Source: Entamoeba histolytica HM-1:IMSS
Taxonomy: Eukaryota > Evosea > Mastigamoebida > Endamoebidae
NCBI RefSeq assembly: GCF_000208925.1
Contig: NW_001914914.1
Coordinates: forward strand, 1-64,000
Length of the DNA stretch: 64,000 nt
Direction: 5' to 3'
Shown here in pieces: positions 9,912 through 20,207 of the stretch. The position numbers were made by a program, and so were the translations under genes. Position 1 is the stretch's first letter, and each line of letters starts with the position of its first letter. The notes beneath the pieces are model-generated. The model did not search any database, was not told the origin of the DNA, and saw only the letters and a program-made list of their open reading frames with translations.

Positions 9912-12395
9912 ATGACTGAAATTTTGCCAACTAACTTTATTCCTTTACATTATAAAATCTATGTTAAACCTGACCCTGCACTAAGTTTAAATTATGGTAA
10001 AACAAATATTGTAATTAATTGTATTCAACCAACAGATGAACTTATTTTGAATGGTGTTGGAATAAAAGACATTAAATCTCGTTGTATTAAGCCTCAACTT
10101 CATGAATTAGTTGTCAAAGAAGATAAAGAAAAAGAACAATTAATTTTTACTGGAGTTCATTTTGAACAAGGAGAATATGAAATTGAAATTGAGTATAATG
10201 GATGCCTTCCTGCAGATGATTTATGTGGATTTTATCAATCAAAATATGAAATTGATGGTAAAACTAAAATTATTTGTTGTACTCAATTTGAACCATCTTC
10301 TGCACGTAAAGCATTCCCATGTTTTGATGAACCAAATTATAAAGCCACTTTTGATATAATAATGGAAGTACCTAAAGGAGATGACTGTTTTTCTAATATG
10401 CCAATTAAAGTTGTTACAGAACATGGAGAATTTAAAATTGTTGAATTTGAAAGAACTTTAAAGATGTCCACTTATTTAATTGCTTTTATTAATGGAGAGT
10501 TTACTAGTTATTATGGAGAAACAGTCAGAGGAATTAAACTAGGACTTCATTTCCCAAGAAACCATAAAAATGTATCCAAATTTGCTCTTGAAACTATGAG
10601 TAAATGTCTTACATTATATGAACAAGCATATGATATTAAATATCCACTACCAAAATGTGATTGGATAGCTTTACCAGACTTTGAAGCTGGTGCAATGGAA
10701 AATTGGGGATGTGTTACTTCACGTGAATCTGAAGTTGTTCTCCAAGAAAATGCTTCTAGTCAATCACTAAAACGTTGTGCCAGTGTTGTATGTCATGAAT
10801 TAGCACATATGTGGTTTGGTGATTTAGTTACAATGAAATGGTGGAATGATCTTTGGCTTAATGAAGGATTTGCTAGTTATATGGGAGATTTATTTGCTAC
10901 AGCCACTTTATTCCCTGAATGGCATATGAATGTATCAAATGAGTTTGAGTCAGTTCTTCCAGCTCTAGATTCAGATGGATGTATTTCAACTCATCCAATT
11001 AGTGTTCCAGTAAAGAAAGCTAGTGATATAGAACAATTATTTGATTTAATTTCATATGATAAAGGTAGTGCATTGATTGATATGATGATTAATTATGTTG
11101 GATTTGATAAATTTATGAAAGGAATTAGTTTATATTTGAAGAAGTATATGTATGGGAATGCAATTAGTGATGAGATGTGGGAATGTGTTGGAGAAGTTTG
11201 TGGTATTAATTTAAAAGACATAGTTCAAGAATGGACATATAAAGCAGGTTTTCCAGTTGTTTCAGTTAAAATAGAAAACAATAAATTATTTATTTCACAA
11301 GAAAGATGTGGGTGTAAGTCAGAACAATTATGGAAAATACCAATGATTCTTTCATGTGGAGAATATAAACAAACATATTTATTAACAGAAAAAAGTGCAT
11401 GTATTGAATGGAATCAACCTTATGTTATTGCTAATACTATGAGTACTGGATTTTATAGAGTTCAATATTCTGAACAATTACTTAATATTCTTCAACACCA
11501 AACCTTATGTCAAATTGAAACAATGGGTATTCTTGATGATTTATATTCATTATGTAAACTTGGTAAAGTTTCATCAAAAAATTATCTTGCCTTTATTGAA
11601 ACTTTAAAACCATTTGTATCAGATACTTATCAAGTTGCACGAGTTGTTTGTGAACATTTAACTGAACTTAAAAATATTTTTAGAGGAACTGAAGTTGCTC
11701 AATTTGTTATTCAACAAAGAGAAAGATTACTTGGACCTGCATTACAACAATTAGGATTAAAAACTATTCCAGGTGAACCTATAGAAGATGCTAAGTTAAG
11801 AAGTTTATGTTTAACAACTCTTAATAACCAAGAAAGTATTAAAGAAGCTTTTAATGTTATTGAAGTTGGTGATTTAAGTAAAATTGATGCAGAAATGAGA
11901 CAACCAATTTGTTCAATTGCTGGAAGAAATGCTACAGAACCAATTTTTGAGAAATTATGTCAGTTATATTTGAATGGAGAAACACCAGAAATAAAAAGAA
12001 ATGCATTAAGAGGATTAGGATTAGTTAAAAATGAAGAAATTATTAAAAAAGTTATTGATTTTGCAGTTAATAAAGTTAGACAGCAAGATTTCTGTTTTAT
12101 TATGATTCTTTCATTATTAGGTGAAAGTGAACTTCCTTGTCAATGGGTAGAAAGTCATATTGATTATATTAATGAGAAATTTGGTACAGGAATGTCTTCT
12201 ATTAGAAATTGGATTTTAGAAGGACTTTTAGGACATTATTCATCTCATGAAAAATATCAATACTACACTCAATTCTTTATTGACCATCCAGCTGTAGGTT
12301 CTGAAAATACTATTAAACAATCATTAGAGAAAATGTTAAATCGTGCAGACTGGATTAAAAGAGATCTTTCTGATATGATTTCTTATCTTCACTAA
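9912..12395 (+). CDS. M1-family zinc aminopeptidase (puromycin-sensitive type)
   Basis: The 827-residue protein removes N-terminal amino acids from peptides. The exopeptidase motif GAMEN is at residues 260-264 and the zinc site HELAH at 295-299, with the third ligand Glu in NEGFA about 19 residues later; the catalytic Tyr is in ISYDKGSAL. The C-terminal half is the helical ERAP1-like region. There is no signal peptide or membrane anchor, so a cytosolic enzyme acting after the proteasome is most likely, as for puromycin-sensitive aminopeptidase. Length and all catalytic residues are typical. It runs in the same direction as the gene before it, 121 bp downstream. Confidence 0.95.
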   Translation: MTEILPTNFIPLHYKIYVKPDPALSLNYGKTNIVINCIQPTDELILNGVGIKDIKSRCIKPQLHELVVKEDKEKEQLIFTGVHFEQGEYEIEIEYNGCLPADDLCGFYQSKYEIDGKTKIICCTQFEPSSARKAFPCFDEPNYKATFDIIMEVPKGDDCFSNMPIKVVTEHGEFKIVEFERTLKMSTYLIAFINGEFTSYYGETVRGIKLGLHFPRNHKNVSKFALETMSKCLTLYEQAYDIKYPLPKCDWIALPDFEAGAMENWGCVTSRESEVVLQENASSQSLKRCASVVCHELAHMWFGDLVTMKWWNDLWLNEGFASYMGDLFATATLFPEWHMNVSNEFESVLPALDSDGCISTHPISVPVKKASDIEQLFDLISYDKGSALIDMMINYVGFDKFMKGISLYLKKYMYGNAISDEMWECVGEVCGINLKDIVQEWTYKAGFPVVSVKIENNKLFISQERCGCKSEQLWKIPMILSCGEYKQTYLLTEKSACIEWNQPYVIANTMSTGFYRVQYSEQLLNILQHQTLCQIETMGILDDLYSLCKLGKVSSKNYLAFIETLKPFVSDTYQVARVVCEHLTELKNIFRGTEVAQFVIQQRERLLGPALQQLGLKTIPGEPIEDAKLRSLCLTTLNNQESIKEAFNVIEVGDLSKIDAEMRQPICSIAGRNATEPIFEKLCQLYLNGETPEIKRNALRGLGLVKNEEIIKKVIDFAVNKVRQQDFCFIMILSLLGESELPCQWVESHIDYINEKFGTGMSSIRNWILEGLLGHYSSHEKYQYYTQFFIDHPAVGSENTIKQSLEKMLNRADWIKRDLSDMISYLH

Positions 12396-13010
12396 TTTAA
12401 ACTCCAGTTTATTTTCTTTTTTATTTGTGTTGTTTTGAGATTATTTTTTTGTATATATTAACATTGACGTCAAAATAAAAAAAGAGATTTTTTGTTGTCA
12501 TTAATCTTAATAAAAATAGAATAGATGTTAAAATTATGATTATTAAGATAATTGATATTGTTCTAATCAATTTTTCTTAAAAATAATTTAGTCATTCTCT
12601 ATAATAAAATGATATTCTGATAATAAACTGATATAAATTTTATTATGGAGTTGATATGAATTTTATAAATAATTAAAAAAAGTTGAAGTATAGAATAAAA
12701 GTAATAAAAAAAAAATACAACAAGTATTGGACATCATCAATAATATATGAATGAATCAAATGAAATATATTGTACAAGAGAGAATGACAATTGAATATAG
12801 ACTTATTCTAAATAAAAAAAAAGATTCAAACAAGAATATTAAGAATTAAAAGAATTAAGAAGTGAAGTTTTTTTTTAAAAAAGAAATAAAGAAAAAGGAA
12901 ATATGTTAAATGAAAAGAAAAAAAAGATGAAATTTAATGTGAATGAAAGTATCAATAAAAATGAAAAAAAATAAAAACCCTAAAAAAAACTTAGATTTAA
13001 AATTTGATAG
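12396..13010. other. Intergenic region with a TTGACGTCAA palindrome and an AACCCTAA motif
   Basis: About 600 bp of A-rich sequence without a gene. It holds the perfect 10-bp palindrome TTGACGTCAA at 12464-12473, which resembles a bZIP/CRE site. AAAAACCCTAAAA lies about 35-45 bp before the AC19 start codon; AAACCCT-type motifs also precede the TSR1, L17 and L37a genes. Promoter function of the motif is inferred from position. Confidence 0.4.
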
Positions 13011-13268
13011 ATGTCAAACGGTATTAGTTATACTATCGAAGGAGAAGATCACACTTTTGCTAACCCATTAAGACATGTTATTGCAAATTTACCAGACACA
13101 GATTTGTGCGGATATAGTATTCCTCATCCAAGTGATACAAAAGTTGTTTTCAGAATTCAAACACAAAAATCAAGCAATAAAACTCCTTTTGATGTAATGG
13201 AAGATGGTTGTAAAGAACTTATTAGACAAATGGATGAATTAAATGAACTTTATGAAGCTGCTTTTTAA
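13011..13268 (+). CDS. RPAC2: RNA polymerase I/III subunit AC19 (RPAC2, RPC19)
   Basis: The 85-residue product is the bacterial-alpha-like small subunit shared by RNA polymerases I and III, which pairs with AC40. Diagnostic segments are GEDHTFANPLRHVI near the start, CGYSIPHPSD in the middle and the C-terminal helix with RQMDELNELYEAAF. Homologues are often longer because of an acidic N-terminal extension, which is absent here. The gene ends 54 bp from the end of the convergent TSR1 gene; both serve ribosome production. Confidence 0.92.
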   Translation: MSNGISYTIEGEDHTFANPLRHVIANLPDTDLCGYSIPHPSDTKVVFRIQTQKSSNKTPFDVMEDGCKELIRQMDELNELYEAAF

Positions 13269-13322
13269 ATGATTGATTTTTTAAATAATAATTTATATTG
13301 AACAAATAAATTAAAAACTCAA

Positions 13323-15350
13323 TCAATTAGCAGAAACAAGTGGTGGAAGAGGGAAAACTCTTCTGTACAATGCTAAAGTTACAACATCATTTGATTTTAA
13401 TTGTTGTTCAAATGTACATTTAACTAAACCTTTTTCACCTAAAGAACATAAAATATTTCCACACACTCCTTGTTTTGTAAATAATTCAATAGGTTTAAAC
13501 CATTTAGCATCTGATGGTTGAGTAAATAATCCTCTAATAGTTGCTTTTCTTTTACCAATTTTAATTGGTGTTCCTGTTAATAATACTCTTTCGATTAATA
13601 TTCTTGATGGATCTACATTATCTACTGTTCCAGTAGCAACAAGTTCTTCATTTCCATCAACGTTCATAAATAACATCGCAGGTGCTGGTGGATATGTTAT
13701 ATATCCATAAAATGATCCAATAACACAACTACCAGGAGCAGCCCATCGAATTATTTTATATTTATTTCCCATCATTCCATTTTCAGTAAATACAATATTT
13801 CTTTGATATCTTCTATCTCCAATTTGGATTGTAAATGTTGTATTTGATTTTAATGGTAATGAGTCTGGTTCTATTGTAAATAATACATGTATAATTGATT
13901 GTTCATTTTCATATTGTCTTAATGAACAAAAAACTTTGTTTACTAAAGAACCTGCATATTGTGGTGTTGATATATAAACTGAAACATATGTCCCTTCTTC
14001 AACTCCATCTTCTACATCTTTAAAACATTCACACATTCTTTTATAATTATCAAATTGAACAAGATCATTATATTCTTTTGGTAATTCTTCATCACAATCC
14101 CATTCACTTTGTCTTAATGACCTAAGTCCTCTATATCCTTTAAAAGTTTCTTTAGCTGACTCTCCTCGTTTAACTCTATATCTATCAGGAAATTCCATAT
14201 ATTCATTAAATAACCTATTTGTTCTTTCTTCATCAGTTTCATTAACATGTTCTTCATTTTCTTCTTCCATATCTAAAACATCATCAACATTCATATCATC
14301 TTCTTCAATTTCCTCAACAACTTGTTCTTCAAGCTCTTCTCCTTCATCACCAACAATCCAAGCTCCTGTATAACTTCCTGCTCCAACTGGTACTTTTTTA
14401 GTAATATGAACTACAGTAGTAGTATTGTTTTGAGGTTCTGAAACTTCTTCTTCACTCATTTCATTAGATTCTTCTTCTTTTTCTTCTTCATCTACCTCTT
14501 CTTGTTCTATCTCGAATGAATGCTCAGTTTTATTTCCAACACCATAAGGGTCAATATCAGTTCCTATAGCCTTAACACTAACATCTCCAATACCAACAAT
14601 ATACCCACTATATAATCGACTTAGTTGTGACCTTCTTACATACCCATTGATAACAACTCCATCTTCTTTCTTTTCTGCTGAATCAATAACAAAATACCCA
14701 GGTCCTTCAATCTTAGTTTTAACAGCCATATCACACAAATTTCTAACAATTAATCCCCCTTCTTTCTCTGCGTCATATACTCTCATTCCAGACCATCTTC
14801 CTTTCTTTAATTTTCCTTTCTCTCCTAATAAAACAATATCACCTAATCCTTGAGCAACCAAGAAATCTAATTTTTCTTCTTCTTCTGGTGTTGTTTCTCC
14901 TCCAATAACAAATACCATAATATCAGCAATTTTACCAACATCCATTCTATTCCAAATATCTTGTTGTGTAAACCAAAGAGCTAATCGTTTATTAAATTCT
15001 GTTTTGACATATGTAATATCACCCCTAACACTTGCAACAGTCCAATGTTGAGATAATGTTTGAACAGTTTGTTGAACATTTCCACCTCCAAGACTCATAA
15101 ACCCAACAAGTCTTGGAGCACCAATTCCCATTTTTTCTTTTCTATTTCTTTCTAATTGTTTTTGTCTTGAAGCCATTTGTCTTTGTTTTTGTTGATTTCT
15201 TCTAACTTCCTTTGGATCAGCCAAAATTGGTCTACAAGAAACTGCTTCAGTTTTCTTTTTTCCTTTAATCTTTTGTTGTCTTTTAGAACCAGTCCTACGT
15301 TTAAAAGGTTTATTCTTTTGAGATAAACTACCTGATTTATGATGTTCCAT
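13323..15350 (-). CDS. TSR1: Ribosome biogenesis protein TSR1
   Basis: This 675-residue protein belongs to the BMS1/TSR1 family needed for 40S subunit maturation. It has a basic N-terminus (GSKRQQKIKGKK), a GTPase-like region that lacks a P-loop, as is normal for TSR1, an AARP2CN-type segment around VVINGYVRRSQLSRLYSGYI, a long acidic stretch (about residues 290-390), then the C-terminal domain with FPDRYRVKRGESAKETFKGYRGLRS and FTQPSDAKWFKPIELFTKQG. BMS1 is much longer and has a working GTPase site, so TSR1 is the better name. It is somewhat shorter than the yeast protein. Cytoplasmic/nucleolar. Confidence 0.92.
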   Translation of the reverse strand: MEHHKSGSLSQKNKPFKRRTGSKRQQKIKGKKKTEAVSCRPILADPKEVRRNQQKQRQMASRQKQLERNRKEKMGIGAPRLVGFMSLGGGNVQQTVQTLSQHWTVASVRGDITYVKTEFNKRLALWFTQQDIWNRMDVGKIADIMVFVIGGETTPEEEEKLDFLVAQGLGDIVLLGEKGKLKKGRWSGMRVYDAEKEGGLIVRNLCDMAVKTKIEGPGYFVIDSAEKKEDGVVINGYVRRSQLSRLYSGYIVGIGDVSVKAIGTDIDPYGVGNKTEHSFEIEQEEVDEEEKEEESNEMSEEEVSEPQNNTTTVVHITKKVPVGAGSYTGAWIVGDEGEELEEQVVEEIEEDDMNVDDVLDMEEENEEHVNETDEERTNRLFNEYMEFPDRYRVKRGESAKETFKGYRGLRSLRQSEWDCDEELPKEYNDLVQFDNYKRMCECFKDVEDGVEEGTYVSVYISTPQYAGSLVNKVFCSLRQYENEQSIIHVLFTIEPDSLPLKSNTTFTIQIGDRRYQRNIVFTENGMMGNKYKIIRWAAPGSCVIGSFYGYITYPPAPAMLFMNVDGNEELVATGTVDNVDPSRILIERVLLTGTPIKIGKRKATIRGLFTQPSDAKWFKPIELFTKQGVCGNILCSLGEKGLVKCTFEQQLKSNDVVTLALYRRVFPLPPLVSAN

Positions 15351-15456
15351 TGGAAAGAATGGTAAATTGAATTAGGGTTAAGAAGATTGTTGAAAGAACA
15401 AAGAAATAAAAAAATGAAAGAAAAAAAATAAAAAAATTTTTAAGTTGAAGAAGTTG

Positions 15457-16302
15457 ATGAGTGAGAACGTGAATTGGGAAGAAATTTTAGGAATGAAGAT
15501 TAATGAATTAGACGATAAAAAGTGTAAGACTATTGTTGAAAATTCTAATATTATTCAAAAAATTAATGAAATAATCCATAATAATTTAACAGTTTGTGTT
15601 GGTCAATTTATTTATCAATTAGCTAGTGATGAAAAGTGTGAATTATTAGTAAGAACACTTATTCCTTCATTATTATATCGAGTTCTTTGTTCACCAACAC
15701 CTGATATTATGGCTGCATTTATTCGAGTTTATAATGAACGATACAAACATTTAACAAAAGAGAGTTATAACTATCCTTTTATGTCTAATCTTTCAGTATT
15801 TTATAAACCGACTGTAAATAAGAGTAGTTCTAAATTAACAAAACAAAGTCTTAATAACCTTGAAATGTTTGTTTTTTATCAATCCATTTAATAAATATTT
15901 ATATATTGATTATATAGAATAGAAAAACAAAGTCAATTAGATGAATTACTTCATGATGTGACATCACTTAATATGAGTAATGAAGAAATGGATTTAATGT
16001 TAGCTTTTCTTATTCGAGATTTTGGTAAATTACTTGTCAATGAATCAAATTGTGTTCATCAAATTTATCTTCGTATTATTCAGGAGATTATTTTATTTTA
16101 TTCTCAAAAAACATGGAATTTAAGTCAATATTTAACTATTGAAGTTGCAATGACATTAAGTTATCTTATTGATGATGAAGATTCATCATTATTTAAGGAG
16201 GTATTTAGTCAGTGTATGGATTATGCACAAATAAGTAATAATTTTTCAATGTTATTGATATTAACTCAATATGAAGAATATCTTACATTACATACTCATT
16301 AA
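15457..16302 (+). CDS. Hypothetical helical protein, possibly hyccin-like (two exons)
   Basis: The first in-frame ATG is at 15457. Exon 1 runs to 15866 and exon 2 from 15918 to 16302; the 51-bp intron starts GTTTGT and ends TATAG, and joining restores one frame for a 264-residue protein. It is rich in helices and has no signal or membrane segment. LIPSLLYRVL, then YPFMSNLSVFYKPTV, then KTWNLSQYLTIEVAMTL resemble in order and spacing the core of hyccin/FAM126, the partner of EFR3 and TTC7 in the PI4-kinase IIIalpha complex. The resemblance is weak and from memory of the family. It is divergent from TSR1, about 100 bp apart. Confidence 0.65.
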
Positions 16303-16439
16303 AAATCAATATTTTTTTATAACTTTCTTTTTTTATATGTTTTTGGATAACAAAAAAAAAAAATAAAAGTAATACATAAATAATATAAAATAGAAAAAGA
16401 TTCAATCATTTGATAAGTATTATTTTCTTTTTCATATCA

Positions 16440-18083
16440 TTACACCATTTCAATTTTATTAGAGAATTCTTGTAATAATAAATCTAAAAGACTGAAATGT
16501 TGAGATGCATCAGAATCCCATAACATAGCTTTATGACAATCAACAGCACATGTATATTTTTCATTAGAACTTTTAAGAATTGTTAATATCATATTATACG
16601 GGTCAACAAAATATGATATTGGATTTGTTCCAGTAAAGAAAACTTGAAGTGAGTTGTCTGTAAATAAAAATACATTAAAGTCTTCTCTTACAATAAACTT
16701 ACGAACAAGACAAGTTTTTAATCCAGTTTTTTCTGGATTACCTCCTTTTAGTTGTTTACAAAATCCATTAATAATACGACATTTTTTATTAACGTCATGA
16801 ACTTGTGAATCAATTTTTTGTGCTTCAATATCTAGTCTACTCATATCTCTAGCAAAATAAGTATAAAATCCATTACTCATAAACATAGAAGTACTATCAT
16901 TAAAATTAGCTGCAATAGTTCCATCATCTAACATATATAATACACCGTACTTATCTGTTTTATCTAGATAATCAACAATATAATTATATTCTGACCCTGA
17001 AATAATACATGCATTTTCTGCTGGTCTTTTAGATAAAATCATTTTAAGTGATGCAATAATAGATTCACTTGGATTGTCATGAATAGAATTTATATCATTT
17101 ATACCACTTCCTCCAAACTCTAACATTGTACAATCAATATCTTTTGATAAGGCTTCTACAGGTAAACTATTTGGAACTCTGTTTGGTGCAAAAAATGAAT
17201 ATTCTAATATTTCTGATGCACTTGGACGTAAAGAAGAATCTTTTTGTAATAAAGCACTAATTAATTTTACTAATGTATCAGAAATAGGACGTTTTGGAAA
17301 AGAAAACTCACATTTTTCAATTCTTTTATATACAACTTCTCTTGTTGAAGAATTAAAAGGAGTAATTCCAAATTTTAAATAATATAACATAACACCAAAT
17401 GCCCAAATATCTACTTGATATGAATGACCAGTTTTTGCAATAATTTCAGGTGCCATTGATGTTGGAGTACCACACATAGTCATTCTATTTTTATGTTCTT
17501 GATCTATTCTAGCAGCTAAACCAAAGTCACCAATTTTAACATTCATATTATGAATAAAAATATTAGCTAATTTTAAGTCTCTATGAATAATTTTACAACT
17601 ATGAAGATATACTATTCCTTCTAATACTTGTTTCATCCAATATGCTATTTCTGGTTCATGTAATTTCTTTCTTTTAACTAATACTTCTTTTAATGTTTCT
17701 TGATTACATAAGTTAAGTAAAATATATACATATTTATTATCTTCAAATACATCTTGTAATTTTACTATTCTACAATTATCTAATGAATTATGTATTTCAA
17801 TTTCACTTTTAAGTTTTGTTAAAAACACTCCTTTTAATGGTTCTTTACGAATAACTTTAGCTGCATATTCTTTATTAGTACCTTTTTCAATTACTTTAAA
17901 TACTGTTCCAAAACCACCTCTTCCTAATAATTTTACTTTTTCATATTCTTTTTCTTTACATACTCCATCTTCAATTATTGTACAACGAATAGGATTAAGA
18001 TCCTTTGCAACTGATGGATCATTAATTGAAGCAACTTTTTTCTGTGTATTTGGTTGTCTTGGTAATTTAGGCTCTTTGCTCAT
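16440..18083 (-). CDS. PLK: Polo-like serine/threonine kinase
   Basis: The 547-residue product has an N-terminal kinase domain (about 44-300) with GRGGFG at 54-59, the ATP-anchoring Lys at 76, HRDLKLAN at 167-174, DFG at 186-188 and an activation segment MTMCGTPTSMAPE, in which Thr202 matches the activating Thr of Plk1. The C-terminal half has two polo boxes: the first around YGVLYMLDDGTIAANFNDST, the second around FNVFLFTDNSLQVFF. This order is diagnostic of Polo kinases, which control mitotic entry, spindle and cytokinesis. It is shorter than human Plk1 by a small margin and complete. The gene is convergent with the preceding one. Confidence 0.95.
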   Translation of the reverse strand: MSKEPKLPRQPNTQKKVASINDPSVAKDLNPIRCTIIEDGVCKEKEYEKVKLLGRGGFGTVFKVIEKGTNKEYAAKVIRKEPLKGVFLTKLKSEIEIHNSLDNCRIVKLQDVFEDNKYVYILLNLCNQETLKEVLVKRKKLHEPEIAYWMKQVLEGIVYLHSCKIIHRDLKLANIFIHNMNVKIGDFGLAARIDQEHKNRMTMCGTPTSMAPEIIAKTGHSYQVDIWAFGVMLYYLKFGITPFNSSTREVVYKRIEKCEFSFPKRPISDTLVKLISALLQKDSSLRPSASEILEYSFFAPNRVPNSLPVEALSKDIDCTMLEFGGSGINDINSIHDNPSESIIASLKMILSKRPAENACIISGSEYNYIVDYLDKTDKYGVLYMLDDGTIAANFNDSTSMFMSNGFYTYFARDMSRLDIEAQKIDSQVHDVNKKCRIINGFCKQLKGGNPEKTGLKTCLVRKFIVREDFNVFLFTDNSLQVFFTGTNPISYFVDPYNMILTILKSSNEKYTCAVDCHKAMLWDSDASQHFSLLDLLLQEFSNKIEMV

Positions 18084-18860
18084 TATTTGAGAGATTTTAA
18101 TTTGTTTTTTTAAGTTTTGTTTTTTTATTTTTATTTTTTTTCGTTATTTTTTGGCTTTTTTGTTATTTTTGTAATTCAATTAATATTATGTTATTTATCC
18201 CATTTAAAAAAGTATTACAAAAAAAAACAATTTTTTTTTTAAAATATTCTATCCAATAACATTATAAAAACATATTATAAAATAAAAAAACATATTTATG
18301 CAATTTTCTTACTATATCAACTATACATCAATAAAGTGTCATTGATACTTCAAGAATCTTTATTTTCTTTTTATTTTCAATAAAGAAAAAAAAAATAAAA
18401 ATAAATAAAGATTGTTCTTCTCTTGTTTTATTTTTAAAAATAACTAGGGTTAATAAAATTTTATTTAATTAAAGTATTAAACAAGATTTATGAGTCTTTA
18501 GTTTTTTCTTTTTGCAGAATATTAGTTTTAGTATATTGAGTTTTCATCTTATAAATAATAAAAATAACAACTTATTACATTCAAATTATTATTGAAGTAT
18601 CACTTTTTAATGAAAAAAAAAGGAAAATTTTTGTTCTTTCTGTTATATCCAGATATTTTCGGGAAAAACTGAGAAGATTAGGATATTTAAACTCAACCTC
18701 AAAGGACTTTCAATAAAAAATAATTATTTCTATACCCTTCTATACTAATTTGATTAAGTAAAAGGAATAATGGATTGTTATTCTCAATGACTCAAAACTA
18801 AAGGGTCCTAATAAATGGGGAAGAACAACTTAGATTTGAAAACTTTTTTCAGTTACTGTG
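18084..18860. other. Divergent promoter region between the Polo kinase and duplicated-module genes
   Basis: About 780 bp without a gene separate two genes transcribed away from each other. It has long T and A runs, AGGGTTAAT near 18445, and AAGAACAACTT at 18821-18831, a GAAC-type element 30 bp before the ATG at 18861. The segment 18640-18720 is somewhat less A+T-rich but I see no clear RNA fold in it. Confidence 0.5.
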
Positions 18861-19964
18861 ATGTCTTCTGCATTAAGAAACACCAAAAATGGCACTGAAG
18901 CCAAACGAATTTCTGTTTCATTTGAGGCTGAACAAGAAACAACATTAATGGCTCTTCTTACTCAATATGGAATCAAATTCATTATTCAAAGTCCACGAAA
19001 AAGTTCAGACACTTGTCAATTTATGGATATTAAAGAAGTAATAATTGATGAAGAAATATACAATTTTGCTGAATATATCGAACATTTGATTTATACGAGT
19101 GGAAAGACAGTTGATGAAAGTAAAAGTCATTATACTAAATATAATAAAAGAAATCATACAGCCGCTACTAACAATTCATTAATTTGTATGCTTGAACAAT
19201 TAGGATGGAAAATTGTTTTAAAGAATACTAAAAATTCTTCTGTTACATTAAAAATGTCACGTATTAGTGTTTTATCTTTGGGGGCAATTGTCATCAGTGG
19301 AGAGGACATCGCTCGTATTGGAGGTTTACTCAATAAGGAGCTCAAGAGTGTTGTCCGTGGTCACAAACGTGATACTTCACTGATGATTTCTAATGTTGAG
19401 CTCCCATTATCATCATTTATTAACAACTTTAAATTACCAAATGAATTTAGTCTTAAACCACTTCATCGTATGATGCAACCTATTTCTATTTCTTCACATA
19501 TTGGTTCAACTAATGATGTTATTTGTCCGGAATGTATTGTTAGACCAAGTTATGTGAGTGAGGTTAGGAAAGACGATGAAGATGATGAGACTAGAGTTAT
19601 TACTATTGAGCCAATAAAAACTGAACAAAGTGAATATAAAAAATTAAACGAACTAAATACACACAATGAATTTTTAGAAGCAACATTTAATGCACAAACA
19701 AGTTCTCAGTATGATAATGAACTTCCACCAATGCCAATTAATGAAGAACAACAATTTATTAATTATTACAATTCTCAAAATGGGTCTTGTGATTTGATTA
19801 GCAATTTTACTTATTATAATAATTATATAGAGTCAAATCCTAATTATTATTTTATATTAACCACAGTTGAAACACCAGTTGTTGAGAATAATGAAAACTT
19901 CTTTTGGTCAAATTGTAATGACAATGGTTTTATTCAATCATCAGCTTACAACCCTTCAGTGTAA
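18861..19964 (+). CDS. Hypothetical protein with two copies of an unrecognised ~60-residue module
   Basis: The first ATG is at 18861, giving 367 residues. I do not recognise a named domain. The N-terminal half contains two related units, near residues 25-85 and 108-168. Each starts with a helix of the form LhxxhGhxhhh (LMALLTQYGIKFII; LICMLEQLGWKIVL), goes through a Ser/Lys-rich turn and ends in an Ile/Val-rich strand and helix. The same double unit occurs in the gene at 50560-49814. Basic linkers around the units would suit nucleic-acid binding, but that is inference. The C-terminal 170 residues are low-complexity, rich in Asn, Ser and Tyr, as in many transcription regulators. No signal or membrane segment. 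Confidence 0.7.
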   Translation: MSSALRNTKNGTEAKRISVSFEAEQETTLMALLTQYGIKFIIQSPRKSSDTCQFMDIKEVIIDEEIYNFAEYIEHLIYTSGKTVDESKSHYTKYNKRNHTAATNNSLICMLEQLGWKIVLKNTKNSSVTLKMSRISVLSLGAIVISGEDIARIGGLLNKELKSVVRGHKRDTSLMISNVELPLSSFINNFKLPNEFSLKPLHRMMQPISISSHIGSTNDVICPECIVRPSYVSEVRKDDEDDETRVITIEPIKTEQSEYKKLNELNTHNEFLEATFNAQTSSQYDNELPPMPINEEQQFINYYNSQNGSCDLISNFTYYNNYIESNPNYYFILTTVETPVVENNENFFWSNCNDNGFIQSSAYNPSV

Positions 19965-20207
19965 GGATATAAAGCTGATGATTTCTAAAACCTTTTTCAG
20001 AGTTTTTTTTAAGGTTAAAATAAACTCTTTGTTGCTGATAAAATGAAAGACATGAGTAATAAATCAACTTAAGTTTTTTGATTTTAAAAGCAACTCAACT
20101 TGACATTGAAACATCATACAAGAATGTATGAGATAATTCATTGCAAACCTATTGAAAAAAAGCTTTTGTTTTTTTTTCTTTATTTTAATTTTCAAATAAA
20201 AATATTT

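Noticed and set aside
12464..12473. TTGACGTCAA as a functional CRE/bZIP site
   Set aside because: The palindrome is perfect, but the same 10-mer also occurs inside a coding region near 62374, and neither position relative to a start codon nor conservation supports a role; kept only as a note.
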